Assembly: GCA_018712825.1 (NCBI GenBank)
Contig: DVGG01000038.1
Coordinates: forward strand, 16,427-80,426
DNA from: Candidatus Faecousia excrementipullorum
GTDB taxonomy: Bacteria > Bacillota > Clostridia > Oscillospirales > Oscillospiraceae
Direction of reading: 5' to 3'
Length of the DNA stretch: 64,000 nucleotides
Part shown: positions 18,178 through 27,320 of the stretch, piece by piece
How positions within the stretch are numbered: the first letter of the stretch is position 1
Layout: each line of letters begins with the position of its first letter
The notes under the pieces: model-generated
The model's database searches: none
What the model was told of the DNA's origin: nothing
What the model saw: the letters and a program-made list of their open reading frames with translations, nothing else
Made by a program: the position numbers and the translations under genes

Positions 18178-19539
18178 ATGGGCAGAATTTCGTTGCAGCA
18201 GGCAGCCCTTTGGTGCGGCGGCAGCGTGCAGGAAAAATATAAAGAGGTCACCTTTCTGGGTGCCAACAATGACAGCAGGCGTATCCAGCCGGGGCAGCTG
18301 TTCCTGGCCCTGCAGGGTGTCCGGGACGGACACGACTTTATCCCCGCAGCCCTGGAAAAGGGGGCGGCGGCGGTGCTGTGCACCCACTGCGATGGGGACT
18401 ATCCTGCCATTGTGGTGCCGGATGTGCGGCTGGCTCTGGGCGAGATTGCCAGGCAGGAGCGGCTGCGCCTGGGCATGAAGGTAGTGGGCATCACCGGCTC
18501 CGTGGGAAAAAGCACCACCAAGGAGATGGTGGCGGCGGTGCTGGAAGGCACCTACCGGGTAGCCAAGACCCCCGCCAACCACAACAACGACATCGGTATG
18601 CCCATGGCCATCCTTTCCATGCCGGAGGATACCCAGATGGCGGTGGTGGAGATGGGCATGAACCATTTCCGGGAGATTGCCTACCTGACGGAGATTGCCC
18701 GGCCGGAGCTGGCGGTGGTGGTGAACATCGGCACCATGCACATTGAGTTCCTGGGCTCCCGGGAGGGGATTCTCAAGGCCAAGATGGAAATTCAGGAGGG
18801 CATGCCGGAAAACGGCACCCTGTACTTAAACGGCGATGATGCCCTTTTGTGGCGTTGCCAGGGAACGACGGTGATTCCTGTCCAGTACTTTGGAGTGGAG
18901 AACGACCAGAGTCAGGTGCAGGCCCTGGATGTGCAGGAGGAGCCCGGCGGGGTTTCCTTCCGGGTCAAGACTCCCCGGGGTGACTTTTCCGTGAATCTGC
19001 CGGTGGAGGGACTGCACTATGTCCACGATGCCCTGGCTGCGGTTTCCGTGGGTCTGGGACTGGATGTACCCCTGGACAAAATCCGGGAGGGACTGGAGAG
19101 CTTCCAGAATATGGAAGGGCGCCAGGAGATTATGGAAATCAAGGGCTACACCATTATCAAGGACTGCTACAACGCAGGCCCGGAGTCCATGGCCGCAGCT
19201 TTGCGGGTGCTTCACAACCGTCCCGGCCGCCATGTGGCGGTGCTGGGAGATATGCTGGAGCTGGGCTTTGCCAGCGCAGCGGAGCACTACAAGGTGGGCC
19301 GGATTGCTGCGGAGCAGGCGGATTTGCTGTTTGCCTACGGCCCCAGCAGCAGCCGGGTGCTGGGGGGCGCCATTACCGGCGGTATGCCCCTGAGCCGGGC
19401 CAAGGCTTTTGAGGACCGGAGCAAGCTGGTCAAAGCCCTGAAGCAGATGACAAAACCGGGGGATGTGCTGCTGTTCAAAGGCTCCCGGGGAATGCGGATG
19501 GAGCTGGCCCTGGAAGAATTTTTGAAAACAGAAGAATAA
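18178..19539 (+). CDS. murF: UDP-MurNAc-tripeptide:D-Ala-D-Ala ligase MurF
   Basis: A 453-residue Mur ligase. The ATP-binding GITGSVGKSTTKEM, then ANHNNDIGMPM and EMGMNHFREI, are typical of MurF. It adds D-Ala-D-Ala to complete the cytoplasmic pentapeptide precursor. The start ATG lies within two bases of the murE stop. C-terminal LLFKGSRGMRME is the usual MurF end. No ddl gene for D-Ala-D-Ala synthesis is present in the window. Confidence 0.96.
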   Translation: MGRISLQQAALWCGGSVQEKYKEVTFLGANNDSRRIQPGQLFLALQGVRDGHDFIPAALEKGAAAVLCTHCDGDYPAIVVPDVRLALGEIARQERLRLGMKVVGITGSVGKSTTKEMVAAVLEGTYRVAKTPANHNNDIGMPMAILSMPEDTQMAVVEMGMNHFREIAYLTEIARPELAVVVNIGTMHIEFLGSREGILKAKMEIQEGMPENGTLYLNGDDALLWRCQGTTVIPVQYFGVENDQSQVQALDVQEEPGGVSFRVKTPRGDFSVNLPVEGLHYVHDALAAVSVGLGLDVPLDKIREGLESFQNMEGRQEIMEIKGYTIIKDCYNAGPESMAAALRVLHNRPGRHVAVLGDMLELGFASAAEHYKVGRIAAEQADLLFAYGPSSSRVLGGAITGGMPLSRAKAFEDRSKLVKALKQMTKPGDVLLFKGSRGMRMELALEEFLKTEE

Positions 19540-19553
19540 TCGGAGGAAAATCC

Positions 19554-20531
19554 ATGACAAGTGTATTGATTACCGCAGGCGCAAGCCTGATTCTCACTGC
19601 CGTGCTGGGCTATTTCCTGCTGCCTCTGCTGCGGGCGCTGAAGGCGGGCCAGTCCGTCCGGGAAATCGGCCCCACCTGGCACAACAACAAGGCAGGCACC
19701 CCTCTCATGGGCGGCCTCATGTTCATTCTGGCGGCCATTGTGTGCCTGCTGGCCAATGTGGGCAGAATCCGGGACTACTCCGTATTCTATGTCCTGATTC
19801 TGGGACTGTGCTTTGGCCTCGTGGGCTTTCTGGATGACTACTGCAAGGTAAAGTACAAGCGGGACCTGGGCCTGACGGCTCTGCAGAAGGCCATGCTCCA
19901 GATGGCTGTGTCTGCCATCTTCCTGTATCTGCTTTACAAGCAGGGCATCCTTACCTGTGACTTGTACATCCCCTTCGTGGATGTGCGGTTCCAGATTCAT
20001 CCCCTCCTTTATATCTTCTTTGCCATGTTCGTGATGGTGGGCTGCGTCAATGCGGTGAACCTCACCGACGGCATCGACGGCCTTTCCTCCAGCGTCACCA
20101 TCCCGGTGATGGTGTTCTTTACCGCCGCCTCTCTCGGCATGAAGCGCTACGACCTGGCCCTGCTGCCGGCGGCTCTGGTGGGCGGCCTCATCGCCTACCT
20201 GTTCTACAACTGGCACCCTGCCAAGGTGTTCATGGGAGATACGGGTTCCCTGTTTTTGGGGGGCATCGTGTGCGCCATGGCCTTTGCCCTGGACATTCCC
20301 CTGATTCTTGTGCTGGTGGGCTTTGTCTACATCGTGGAGACGGTGTCCGATCTGATTCAGATTGGCTATTTCAAGGCCACCCATGGCAAGCGTTTCTTTA
20401 AGATGGCTCCCATCCACCACCATTTTGAGATGTGCGGCTGGAAGGAAGAGAAGATTGTGATTGTGTTTGCGGCTGTGTCGGCAGTGATGTGCCTGCTGGC
20501 CTGGTTTGGTATTTCCAGCCTGGTAGGCTGA
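19554..20531 (+). CDS. mraY: Phospho-MurNAc-pentapeptide translocase MraY
   Basis: A 325-residue polytopic enzyme with about ten membrane helices. Catalytic acidic motifs are visible as GFLDDYCK and NAVNLTDGIDGL, with MGDTGSL and PIHHHFEM further on. It transfers phospho-MurNAc-pentapeptide to undecaprenyl phosphate, giving lipid I at the inner face of the membrane. GGAGGAAAATCC precedes the ATG. MurG, which makes lipid II, is encoded two genes later. Confidence 0.97.
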   Translation: MTSVLITAGASLILTAVLGYFLLPLLRALKAGQSVREIGPTWHNNKAGTPLMGGLMFILAAIVCLLANVGRIRDYSVFYVLILGLCFGLVGFLDDYCKVKYKRDLGLTALQKAMLQMAVSAIFLYLLYKQGILTCDLYIPFVDVRFQIHPLLYIFFAMFVMVGCVNAVNLTDGIDGLSSSVTIPVMVFFTAASLGMKRYDLALLPAALVGGLIAYLFYNWHPAKVFMGDTGSLFLGGIVCAMAFALDIPLILVLVGFVYIVETVSDLIQIGYFKATHGKRFFKMAPIHHHFEMCGWKEEKIVIVFAAVSAVMCLLAWFGISSLVG

Positions 20532-20544
20532 GAAAGGAGCTTCT

Positions 20545-21714
20545 ATGGCAATACAGCCCCGTCTGTATGCCAAAGAGAACCGCCTGGGAAGATTTTCCCG
20601 GGATGAAAGTGTGGATATTCCCTTTTTGCTGCTGCTTCTGACCCTGCTGGCGGTGGGGCTTACCATGCTCTACTCTGCCAGCGCGGCCCAGAGCGCATAC
20701 GATACCCGCTACGCCACCACCACAAGGTATCTGCAAAAGCAGCTGGTGTGTGCTGTGATTGGCCTGGTGGCCATGGCCTTTGCCAGCCGGATTCCGGCGG
20801 AGTTCTGGCTGAAAGCGGCCTGGCCTCTTTACGGCATCAGCATTGTGCTTTTGCTTTCGGTGCTGGTGGTGGGAGAGTCGGTAAACGGAGCCAAGCGGTG
20901 GATCAACATTGCCGGGGTGCAGTTTCAGCCCTCGGAGATTGCCAAATTCACCCTGATTCTCCTGTTTGCCAAGCTGACCCGGGGGTTCGGCGGCTATGCC
21001 AAAACCTTCCGGTATGGGGTGCTGGGCTTCGGAGCCGCCCTGATGGGCATTTTGGTGCCCCTGGCCCTGGAAAAGCACCTTTCTGCCATTATGCTCATGG
21101 GTTTGGTGGCGGTGGTGATGATGTTCATAGCCGGCACCAGCCTCAAGTGGCTGGGAATGGGGGCAGGCTTTGCCGGATTGTTCGTCCTGGTGTATACCCG
21201 CCTCATGGGCTATGCCGGAGACCGGGTCACCGCCTGGCTCCACCCGGAGCAGGACCCGTCGGATACGGGCTACCAGATTTTGCAGTCCCTTTACGCCATT
21301 GGCTCCGGGGGACTGTTCGGATTGGGATTCGGAAAAAGCAGGCAGAAATATATGTATCTGCCTTTTCAATATAATGACTATATTTTCGCCATTATCTGCG
21401 AGGAATTGGGCTTTGTGGGGGCAATGGGTATTATTTTGCTGTTTGTCCTGCTGATTCTTCGGGGATACTGGATTGCCCTGCAGGCCCGGGACCGGTTTTC
21501 AACGGTGCTGGCTGCGGGCCTCGTCACCCTCATCGGGGTGCAGGTGGTGCTGAACCTGGGGGTTGTCACCAACCTGCTGCCCTCCACGGGAATTGCCATG
21601 CCCTTCTTCTCCTACGGAGGAACGGCCCTGGCGGTGAACCTGGGGGAGATGGGGATTGTTTTGAGCATTTCCCGGCAGAGAAACCGGGCAAAGGGACAGG
21701 AGGACTTGCTGTGA
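20545..21714 (+). CDS. ftsW: FtsW/SpoVE-type SEDS peptidoglycan glycosyltransferase
   Basis: A 389-residue SEDS protein with about ten membrane helices. The conserved WINIAGVQFQPSEIAKF and, near the C-terminus, PSTGIAMPFFSYGGT are clear. SEDS proteins polymerise glycan strands from lipid II together with a class B PBP, here the product of 14368-16695. The stop overlaps the murG GTG. FtsW and the sporulation homologue SpoVE cannot be separated from sequence alone. Confidence 0.93.
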   Translation: MAIQPRLYAKENRLGRFSRDESVDIPFLLLLLTLLAVGLTMLYSASAAQSAYDTRYATTTRYLQKQLVCAVIGLVAMAFASRIPAEFWLKAAWPLYGISIVLLLSVLVVGESVNGAKRWINIAGVQFQPSEIAKFTLILLFAKLTRGFGGYAKTFRYGVLGFGAALMGILVPLALEKHLSAIMLMGLVAVVMMFIAGTSLKWLGMGAGFAGLFVLVYTRLMGYAGDRVTAWLHPEQDPSDTGYQILQSLYAIGSGGLFGLGFGKSRQKYMYLPFQYNDYIFAIICEELGFVGAMGIILLFVLLILRGYWIALQARDRFSTVLAAGLVTLIGVQVVLNLGVVTNLLPSTGIAMPFFSYGGTALAVNLGEMGIVLSISRQRNRAKGQEDLL

Positions 21715-22841
21715 ATGTCGTATTTACCTGCGGCGGCACCGGCGGACACATTGTGCCGGCCATTGCCATCGCCAATACCTGGAAGGAGCATTACCCGGAC
21801 AGCCGGATTCTGTTTATCGGCGGTACGGAGAAGATGGAGCGGGAGCTGATTCCCAAGGCAGGCTATGAGCTCATCAGCCTGGAAACCCACGGCATCAGCC
21901 GGGGCAAGTCTCCGGCGGCCATGTGGCACAATGTAAAGACCGTGGTATCCACTCTCAAGGCGGTGGCGGCCTGTAAAAAGATTTTCCGGGAAGTTAAGCC
22001 CCAGGTGATTGTGGGCACCGGCGGCTACGCCAGCTTCCCGGCACTGCTGGCAGGAAGCCGCATGGGCATCCCTACCTGCGTCCACGAGAGCAACGCCGTG
22101 CCGGGCATGACCACCCGGATGGCTGCCAAATGGGTAGACCGGGTGCTGGTGTGCTTCACCGACAGCGCCAAGTACTACCCGGACCCCAAGAAGGTTTCTG
22201 TGGTGGGTATGCCGGTGCGCCGGGAGTTCATTTACACGGATAAAGCCCAGGCCCGGAGCATCCTGGGGCTGGATCACCGCCCGGTGGTGGTGTCCACCTT
22301 CGGCAGCCAGGGTGCAGAGGCCATGAACCAGATGATTGCGGAGCTGTTCCGTTTGGAGAAGCTGGCAGGCTACCCCTTCCAGCACATCCACGGCGTAGGC
22401 AGCTTCGGCTGGCGGTGGATGCCCCAGCTGGTAAAGGCCAAGGGGGTTGACCTGGAGAAGGAGACCTCCATCTCCATGAAGGAATATATCTACGATATGC
22501 CCACGGTGATGACCGCGGCGGATATCGTTATCAGCCGGGCAGGCGCCTCCTCCTGCAACGAGATTGCCGCCTGCGGCAAGCCCTGCATCCTCATCCCTTC
22601 TCCCAATGTGACGGACAATCACCAGGAGAAGAACGCCCGTGCCCTGGAGAACAAGGGGGGCGCCATCGTCATGCTGGAAAAGGACAGCAGCGCCCAGGCG
22701 GTGATGGACTGCATCACAGGCCTTCTGAAGGATAAGCCCCGGTATGAGTCCATGGTGAAGGCACTGCACGGGATTTCCATTCCCGACAGCGCCGAGCAGG
22801 TCTGTAAAATCATGCGGGAACTGACAAAAGGAAACAAGTAA
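21711..22841 (+). CDS. murG: UDP-GlcNAc:lipid I transferase MurG
   Basis: A 376-residue GT-B glycosyltransferase with the N-terminal glycine loop TCGGTGGHIVPA and the C-domain motif SRAGASSCNEIAACGKP. It makes lipid II at the inner membrane face. The GTG start overlaps the ftsW stop in a GTGA arrangement, indicating coupled translation. Length is slightly above the usual 355-365. Confidence 0.96.
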   Translation: MNVVFTCGGTGGHIVPAIAIANTWKEHYPDSRILFIGGTEKMERELIPKAGYELISLETHGISRGKSPAAMWHNVKTVVSTLKAVAACKKIFREVKPQVIVGTGGYASFPALLAGSRMGIPTCVHESNAVPGMTTRMAAKWVDRVLVCFTDSAKYYPDPKKVSVVGMPVRREFIYTDKAQARSILGLDHRPVVVSTFGSQGAEAMNQMIAELFRLEKLAGYPFQHIHGVGSFGWRWMPQLVKAKGVDLEKETSISMKEYIYDMPTVMTAADIVISRAGASSCNEIAACGKPCILIPSPNVTDNHQEKNARALENKGGAIVMLEKDSSAQAVMDCITGLLKDKPRYESMVKALHGISIPDSAEQVCKIMRELTKGNK

Positions 22842-22852
22842 GGAGAAAGCCT

Positions 22853-23863
22853 ATGGCTACCAGAGAGAGAACCGGCAGGAAAAGACCGCCGGAGCAAACC
22901 AACAGGCCTCAGCGGCCCCAGCGGAAAAGTAGACCCAAACGGGAGTGGGAGGATGTGGTGTATACACAGCCCAAGCCCTTCCAGCGCAACCGCTTCCTCC
23001 TGCGGCTGGCAACGGTGCTGGCGGTGGTGATTGCCATTGTCATGGGTATTTCCGTTTTCTTCAAAGTGGAGAATATCACGGTGTCCGGAGCCAGCCGGTA
23101 TACCGCCTGGGAAATCCGGGAGGCTTCCGGAATCCGGGAGGGTTCCCAGCTGCTGGGCATCAGCGAAGCCCAGATCAGCGGCAGAATCATCTCCCAGCTT
23201 CCCTATGTGGGCAGCGTCCGGGTAAGTATAAAATTGCCGGATACGGTACATATTGACATCGTGGAGATGGAGCGGCAGGAGCTGTACGGCATTCTGGACC
23301 AGAATGACACCTGGTGGCTCATCTCCGGAGAGGGACGGGTGCTCCAGCAGACGGACAGCGCCACCGTCGCCGGCTGCACCAGAATCGAGGGCGTGAAGCT
23401 TCAGGATCCCCAGGCAGGAGAACAGGCCATGGCCTGGCAGCCGGAGCCGGAGACCAGCGAACCCACGGAGGACACCACGGAAGCCGCCACCGAAGCAACG
23501 GAGCCTTCCTCGGAATCCACCGACCCCACCGAAACCACCCAGCCCACGGAGGCGACCCAGGACACGGCGACTGCGGCCCAGAAGCTGGAAATGGCCCTGG
23601 CTCTGGCAGAGCAGCTGGCAGCCAATAACCTGAAGGATAAGATTGCCTCCATCCAGGTGGAGGATTTGACCCAGCTGGAGTTCTGGTATACCCAGCAGTA
23701 TCAGGTGAAACTGGGAGACGGCAGCAACCTGGCCTATAAAGTGAACGCCGCCGCCATGGCCATCCGCCAGCTGGCCTCCTACGAGAGCGGCGTGCTGGAC
23801 GCCAGCTTTACCACCTGGCCGGACCAGGTGGGATACACCCCATTTGGCAATGCAGACAATTAG
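22853..23863 (+). CDS. divIB: Cell division protein DivIB/FtsQ
   Basis: A 336-residue bitopic protein. A basic cytoplasmic N-terminus of about 50 residues, one membrane helix near 51-70 and a POTRA domain (VENITVSGASRYTAWEI) give the DivIB architecture. Unusually, a low-complexity stretch of about 45 residues rich in Thr, Glu, Pro and Ala lies near residues 195-240, inside the extracytoplasmic beta domain region. DivIB forms a complex with FtsL and DivIC at the septum. AAGGAG precedes the ATG at eight bases. Confidence 0.88.
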   Translation: MATRERTGRKRPPEQTNRPQRPQRKSRPKREWEDVVYTQPKPFQRNRFLLRLATVLAVVIAIVMGISVFFKVENITVSGASRYTAWEIREASGIREGSQLLGISEAQISGRIISQLPYVGSVRVSIKLPDTVHIDIVEMERQELYGILDQNDTWWLISGEGRVLQQTDSATVAGCTRIEGVKLQDPQAGEQAMAWQPEPETSEPTEDTTEAATEATEPSSESTDPTETTQPTEATQDTATAAQKLEMALALAEQLAANNLKDKIASIQVEDLTQLEFWYTQQYQVKLGDGSNLAYKVNAAAMAIRQLASYESGVLDASFTTWPDQVGYTPFGNADN

Positions 23864-23900
23864 TTATGTAAATTCTTCGGGAAAAAAGTAAGATTTTCTA

Positions 23901-23929
23901 TTGACCAAATGGTGTTTTCACGATAGAAT
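23901..23929 (+). promoter_or_regulatory. Promoter of ftsZ
   Basis: TTGACC and TAGAAT are separated by 17 bases in the AT-rich gap between divIB and ftsZ. The -10 is about 70 bases before the ATG, so ftsZ can be transcribed independently of the upstream wall genes. Confidence 0.82.
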
Positions 23930-23999
23930 AAGGAAGTAACATTGTATTTACTGCAAATCCCCTGGATTTTTAGCAAACCATACATAGGAGGAGAAGAAT

Positions 24000-25052
24000 A
24001 TGGCTGAACAGTTTCAGGAGCGTGTTGTGAAAATTAAGGTTATCGGTGTCGGCGGCGCCGGTAACAATGTCATTAACCGTATGATTGAAGCCGGTGTGGA
24101 GGGCGTGGACTTCATCGTCATCAACACCGATAAGCAGGACCTGAACAAGTCCGTTTGTAAGAACAAGGTGCAGATCGGTGAGAAGCTCACCGGCGGCATG
24201 GGCGCCGGCTCCAAGCCGGAGATTGGCCAGAAGTCCGCTGAGGAGAGCCGGGGCCAGATTGCCAAGATTCTGGAAGGCACCGACATGGTGTTCATCACCG
24301 CCGGCATGGGCGGCGGCACCGGCACCGGCGCAGCACCCATCGTGGCTGACCTGGCTCACGAGGCCGGCGTCCTGACGGTAGGCGTGGTGACCAAGCCCTT
24401 CAAGTTCGAGGGTGCCAACCGTATGCGTCAGGCTGAGGCCGGTATCAAGGAGCTGTCCGGCAAGGTGGACTCCCTGATTATCATCCCCAACGACCGTCTG
24501 AAGTACGTCACCGACCAGAAGATTACCTTCGCCAACGCTTTCGGCATTGCCGACGATGTGCTGAAGCAGGCTGTCACCTCCATTTCCGAACTGGTGGGCT
24601 ATTCCGAGCGGGTGATCATCAACCTGGACTTTGCAGACGTGTCTGCGGTTATGAAGGACGCCGGTCGGGCTCACATGGGCGTGGGCATTGCCTCCGGCAA
24701 GGAGAAGGCCGAGCAGGCCGCTCTGGCTGCCGTAGCCAGCCCCCTGCTGGAGACCTCCATCAACGGCGCTACCGGCGTGCTGGTGAATGTGACCGGCTCC
24801 GATGAGCTGACCCTGGACGATGTGGAGATTGCTGCCAGCATCGTGCAGGAGGCTGCCAACCCGGATGCCAACATTATCTTCGGCGCCACCTCTTCCGATG
24901 AATTCCAGGATGAGATGCGGGTTACGGTGATTGCCACCGGCTTTGAGCAGGCCCAGGAAGCAGAGCCCGCCAAGACCGAGGAGAAGGGAAAGCCCGTCAA
25001 GACTGCCGACGTAAGCGACATTGACGAGATTTTCAGCATTTTCAACCGCTAA
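24000..25052 (+). CDS. ftsZ: Cell division GTPase FtsZ
   Basis: A 350-residue tubulin homologue with the GTP loop GGGTGTGAAP and the T7 region NLDFADVSAVM. It polymerises into the Z ring. After the GTPase fold, the linker is only about 30 residues and ends in DIDEIFSIFNR, not the usual D-P-x-F-L-[RK] conserved peptide that binds FtsA, SepF and EzrA. No ftsA is adjacent. Strong GGAGGAG site and own promoter agree with the high expression usual for FtsZ. Confidence 0.97.
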   Translation: MAEQFQERVVKIKVIGVGGAGNNVINRMIEAGVEGVDFIVINTDKQDLNKSVCKNKVQIGEKLTGGMGAGSKPEIGQKSAEESRGQIAKILEGTDMVFITAGMGGGTGTGAAPIVADLAHEAGVLTVGVVTKPFKFEGANRMRQAEAGIKELSGKVDSLIIIPNDRLKYVTDQKITFANAFGIADDVLKQAVTSISELVGYSERVIINLDFADVSAVMKDAGRAHMGVGIASGKEKAEQAALAAVASPLLETSINGATGVLVNVTGSDELTLDDVEIAASIVQEAANPDANIIFGATSSDEFQDEMRVTVIATGFEQAQEAEPAKTEEKGKPVKTADVSDIDEIFSIFNR

Positions 25053-25063
25053 GGAATGTTCTG

Positions 25064-25098
25064 ACCATCCCGGACACTTCGTCCGGGATGGTTTTTTA
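25064..25098 (+). terminator. Intrinsic terminator after ftsZ
   Basis: A 12-bp perfect stem (ACCATCCCGGAC with complement) with a five-base loop is followed by six Ts. Confidence 0.92.
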
Positions 25099-25112
25099 TG
25101 AAGGAGAAGCCT

Positions 25113-25862
25113 ATGAATGCTTATCACGCCCTGGCCCAGAGCTATGACCGGCTGACCCGGGATGTGGACTATGAAAAAACCGTAGCCTTTTACCACCGGA
25201 TTCTGGAGCGGGAGGGCCTCCGCCCCAGAACGGCGGTGGATTTGGCCTGCGGCACCGGCTCTGTGGCGGTGATTCTGGCCCGGGAGGGTCTGAGGGTCAC
25301 GGGAGTGGATATGTCCGAGGAAATGCTGACGGTAGCCAGCCAGAAGGCTGTGGGTATGGAAAATCCCCCCATGTTCGTGTGCCAGTCTCTTCAGCGGCTG
25401 CGGCTGCCCAGAGGGGTGGACTTGGCGGTGTGCGCCCTGGACAGTCTGGACTATATTCTGGACCCACAGGTGTGCCAGGAGGCCCTGCACCGGATTTATA
25501 AGGCCCTGAACCCCGGGGGCATCTTTATCTTCGACGTGAACACCCCGGAAAAGCTCCGGGCCATGGATGACCAGATTTTCCTGGATGAGGACGAGGACGT
25601 GTACTGCGTCTGGCGGGGGGAATTTGACGAAAAAACCAATATCTGCTCCTACGGAATGGACCTGTTCCAGAGAAGGGGAGAGGTGTGGCACCGGAGCTTT
25701 GAGGAGCACCGGGAGTACGCCTATTCCCAGGCTCAGCTTACGGAAATGCTGCGGCAAGCCCGCTTTACCCGGATTGCCGTCTTTGGGGACGGCCGTCTGG
25801 AAGCACCCCGGGAAGGGGAGCAGAGAATCTATTTGAAAGCCAGAAAGGGAAGAATCCTATGA
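25113..25862 (+). CDS. Class I SAM-dependent methyltransferase, substrate unknown
   Basis: A 249-residue methyltransferase with the SAM loop VDLACGTGSVA and acidic motif VTGVDMSEEML. It begins with AYHALAQSYDRL, a common start in small-molecule methyltransferases of Firmicutes. No motif identifies the substrate. ATG 25113 has AAGGAG at six bases; an in-frame ATG at 25098 lies inside the terminator T run and is unlikely. It overlaps hslO by four bases (ATGA). Confidence 0.82.
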   Translation: MNAYHALAQSYDRLTRDVDYEKTVAFYHRILEREGLRPRTAVDLACGTGSVAVILAREGLRVTGVDMSEEMLTVASQKAVGMENPPMFVCQSLQRLRLPRGVDLAVCALDSLDYILDPQVCQEALHRIYKALNPGGIFIFDVNTPEKLRAMDDQIFLDEDEDVYCVWRGEFDEKTNICSYGMDLFQRRGEVWHRSFEEHREYAYSQAQLTEMLRQARFTRIAVFGDGRLEAPREGEQRIYLKARKGRIL

Positions 25863-26737
25863 GTGACTATTTGGTGCGAGGCATGAGCATGGACGGCTCT
25901 GTGAAGATGGTAGCCATCCGCTCCACGGAATTGGTTAGAAGAGGGGCCCAGATTCAGGGCACCACCCCCAACGCCACAGCGGCCTTTGGACGGGCGCTCA
26001 CGGCGGCCTCCATGATGGGCAATATGCAGAAGGTGGAGAACGGCTCCATGACCCTGCAGATCCGGGGCGGCGGCCCCATCGGCTCCATCGTGTGCGTTTC
26101 CGACCCCCAGGGCAATGTCCGGGGCTACGTGGTGGAGCCCAAGGTGCCCCTGGTGGAAAAATACCCCGGCAAGCTGGACGTGGGGGCCACGGTGGGCAAA
26201 GATGGAACCCTCACGGTAATCCGGGACCTGCAGATGAAAGAGCCTTACGTGGGCTCCACGGAGCTGGTATCGGGAGAAATCGGAGACGATGTGACCGCCT
26301 ACTTTGCCTACAGCGAGCAAACCCCCACCGCCTGCGCCCTGGGGGTGCTGGTGGACCGGGACCAGAGCGTGAAGGTGGCCGGCGGCTACCTCATCCAGCT
26401 GCTGCCGGAGGCCTCGGAAGAGACGGTGGCAGCCATTGAGGCAGGCATCAAGCGGGCAGGCTCCGTCACCACCATGCTGGAGCAGGGGCTGACCCCGGAG
26501 GACATTCTGGGACAGGTCTGCGGCGATGTGGGCGTGGTGTTCCTGGAGACCACAGAGGTGTCCTACAAGTGCTACTGCTCCCGGGAGCGGGTGACCCAGG
26601 CCCTCATCAGCATCGGCAAAAAGGAGCTGGAGGAGATTGCGGCGGAGGGCAAATCCTTCCCGGTGGAGTGCCAGTTCTGCGATACGGTCTATACCTTCAC
26701 CCCGGAAGAAATCCGGGAAATCTTAAAAACCCTGTAA
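25859..26737 (+). CDS. hslO: Redox-regulated chaperone Hsp33
   Basis: A 292-residue Hsp33. The C-terminal zinc-redox switch has CYC near residue 239 and CQFC about 32 residues later, the CxC...CxxC ligands whose oxidation unlocks chaperone activity. The N-terminal domain shows FGRALTAASMMG and QIRGGGPIGS. It holds unfolding proteins under oxidative stress, which fits an anaerobe. The ATGA overlap with the methyltransferase suggests a two-gene operon. Confidence 0.96.
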   Translation: MSDYLVRGMSMDGSVKMVAIRSTELVRRGAQIQGTTPNATAAFGRALTAASMMGNMQKVENGSMTLQIRGGGPIGSIVCVSDPQGNVRGYVVEPKVPLVEKYPGKLDVGATVGKDGTLTVIRDLQMKEPYVGSTELVSGEIGDDVTAYFAYSEQTPTACALGVLVDRDQSVKVAGGYLIQLLPEASEETVAAIEAGIKRAGSVTTMLEQGLTPEDILGQVCGDVGVVFLETTEVSYKCYCSRERVTQALISIGKKELEEIAAEGKSFPVECQFCDTVYTFTPEEIREILKTL

Positions 26738-26743
26738 TCCATG

Positions 26744-26778
26744 GGGTGCCGGAGCCTGATCCCCAGGCTCCGGCACCC
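26744..26778 (+). terminator. Strong GC hairpin after hslO, terminator-like
   Basis: A 14-bp perfect stem (left arm 26744-26757, right arm 26765-26778) lies seven bases after the hslO stop. There is no T run after it, so it may act as a weak terminator or an mRNA 3' stabiliser. Confidence 0.55.
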
Positions 26779-26859
26779 GGGGATTTACCGCATAAAACCG
26801 GTGTTTTCCAAACTTTTTTATAAAAAATCATTTTTTTGAAAAAATATGCGAAAAAGTGC

Positions 26860-26888
26860 TTGACAAATCGCTTGTTAGCATATATAAT
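26860..26888 (+). promoter_or_regulatory. Consensus promoter of the tRNA operon
   Basis: Perfect TTGACA and TATAAT hexamers are separated by 17 bases, about 40 bases before the first tRNA. This is the closest match to the sigma-A consensus in the window, as expected for stable RNA. Confidence 0.93.
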
Positions 26889-26929
26889 GTGCCATGTCGC
26901 TGAGGTGAGCAACCGAAAGCGAGGGGTAA

Positions 26930-27005
26930 GGGAGCATAGCTCAGCTGGGAGAGCACATGCCTTACAAGCATGGGGTCACAGGTTCGAGCCCTGTTGTTCC
27001 CACCA
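26930..27005 (+). tRNA. tRNA-Val (anticodon TAC)
   Basis: The cloverleaf closes with acceptor GGGAGCA/TGTTCCC, the loop CTTACAA gives anticodon TAC, the T loop is GTTCGAG, and CCA is encoded. Confidence 0.95.
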
Positions 27006-27010
27006 TATCT

Positions 27011-27087
27011 GGCCCGGTGGTGCAGTCGGTTAGCACGCCAGCCTGTCACGCTGGAGGTCGACGGTTCGAGTCCGTTCCGGGTCGCCA
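27011..27087 (+). tRNA. tRNA-Asp (anticodon GTC)
   Basis: Acceptor arms GGCCCGG/CCGGGTC pair, the anticodon loop CTGTCAC gives GTC, the discriminator is G as expected for Asp, and CCA is encoded. Confidence 0.95.
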
Positions 27088-27126
27088 AAAATCGCATTCG
27101 AGCGGGGCAATCGCCCTGCTCGATAT

Positions 27127-27202
27127 GCCTCTGTAGCTCAGTAGGTAGAGCAGAGGACTGAAAATCCTCGTGTCGTTGGTTCGATTCCGACCGGAGGCAC
27201 CA
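27127..27202 (+). tRNA. tRNA-Phe (anticodon GAA)
   Basis: Acceptor GCCTCTG pairs with CGGAGGC (one G-T pair), the anticodon loop CTGAAAA gives GAA, the discriminator is A, and CCA is encoded. Confidence 0.95.
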
Positions 27203-27207
27203 AATAT

Positions 27208-27283
27208 GCGGGTGTAGCTCATCCGGTAGAGCGCCACCTTGCCAAGGTGGAGGTAGCGAGTTCGAGCCTCGTCACCCGCTCCA
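27208..27283 (+). tRNA. tRNA-Gly (anticodon GCC)
   Basis: Acceptor GCGGGTG/CACCCGC pairs perfectly, the anticodon loop TTGCCAA gives GCC, the discriminator is T as usual for Gly, and CCA is encoded. Confidence 0.95.
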
Positions 27284-27289
27284 AACAGA

Positions 27290-27314
27290 TTAGGAACGCA
27301 TAGCGTTCCTAATT
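27290..27314 (+). other. Hairpin between tRNA-Gly and tRNA-Cys
   Basis: Perfectly paired arms TTAGGAACGC and GCGTTCCTAA around a three-base ATA loop lie in the spacer. Only a short TTT follows, so it may be an RNA processing signal or a partial terminator that lowers tRNA-Cys output. Confidence 0.5.
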
Positions 27315-27320
27315 TCATAT

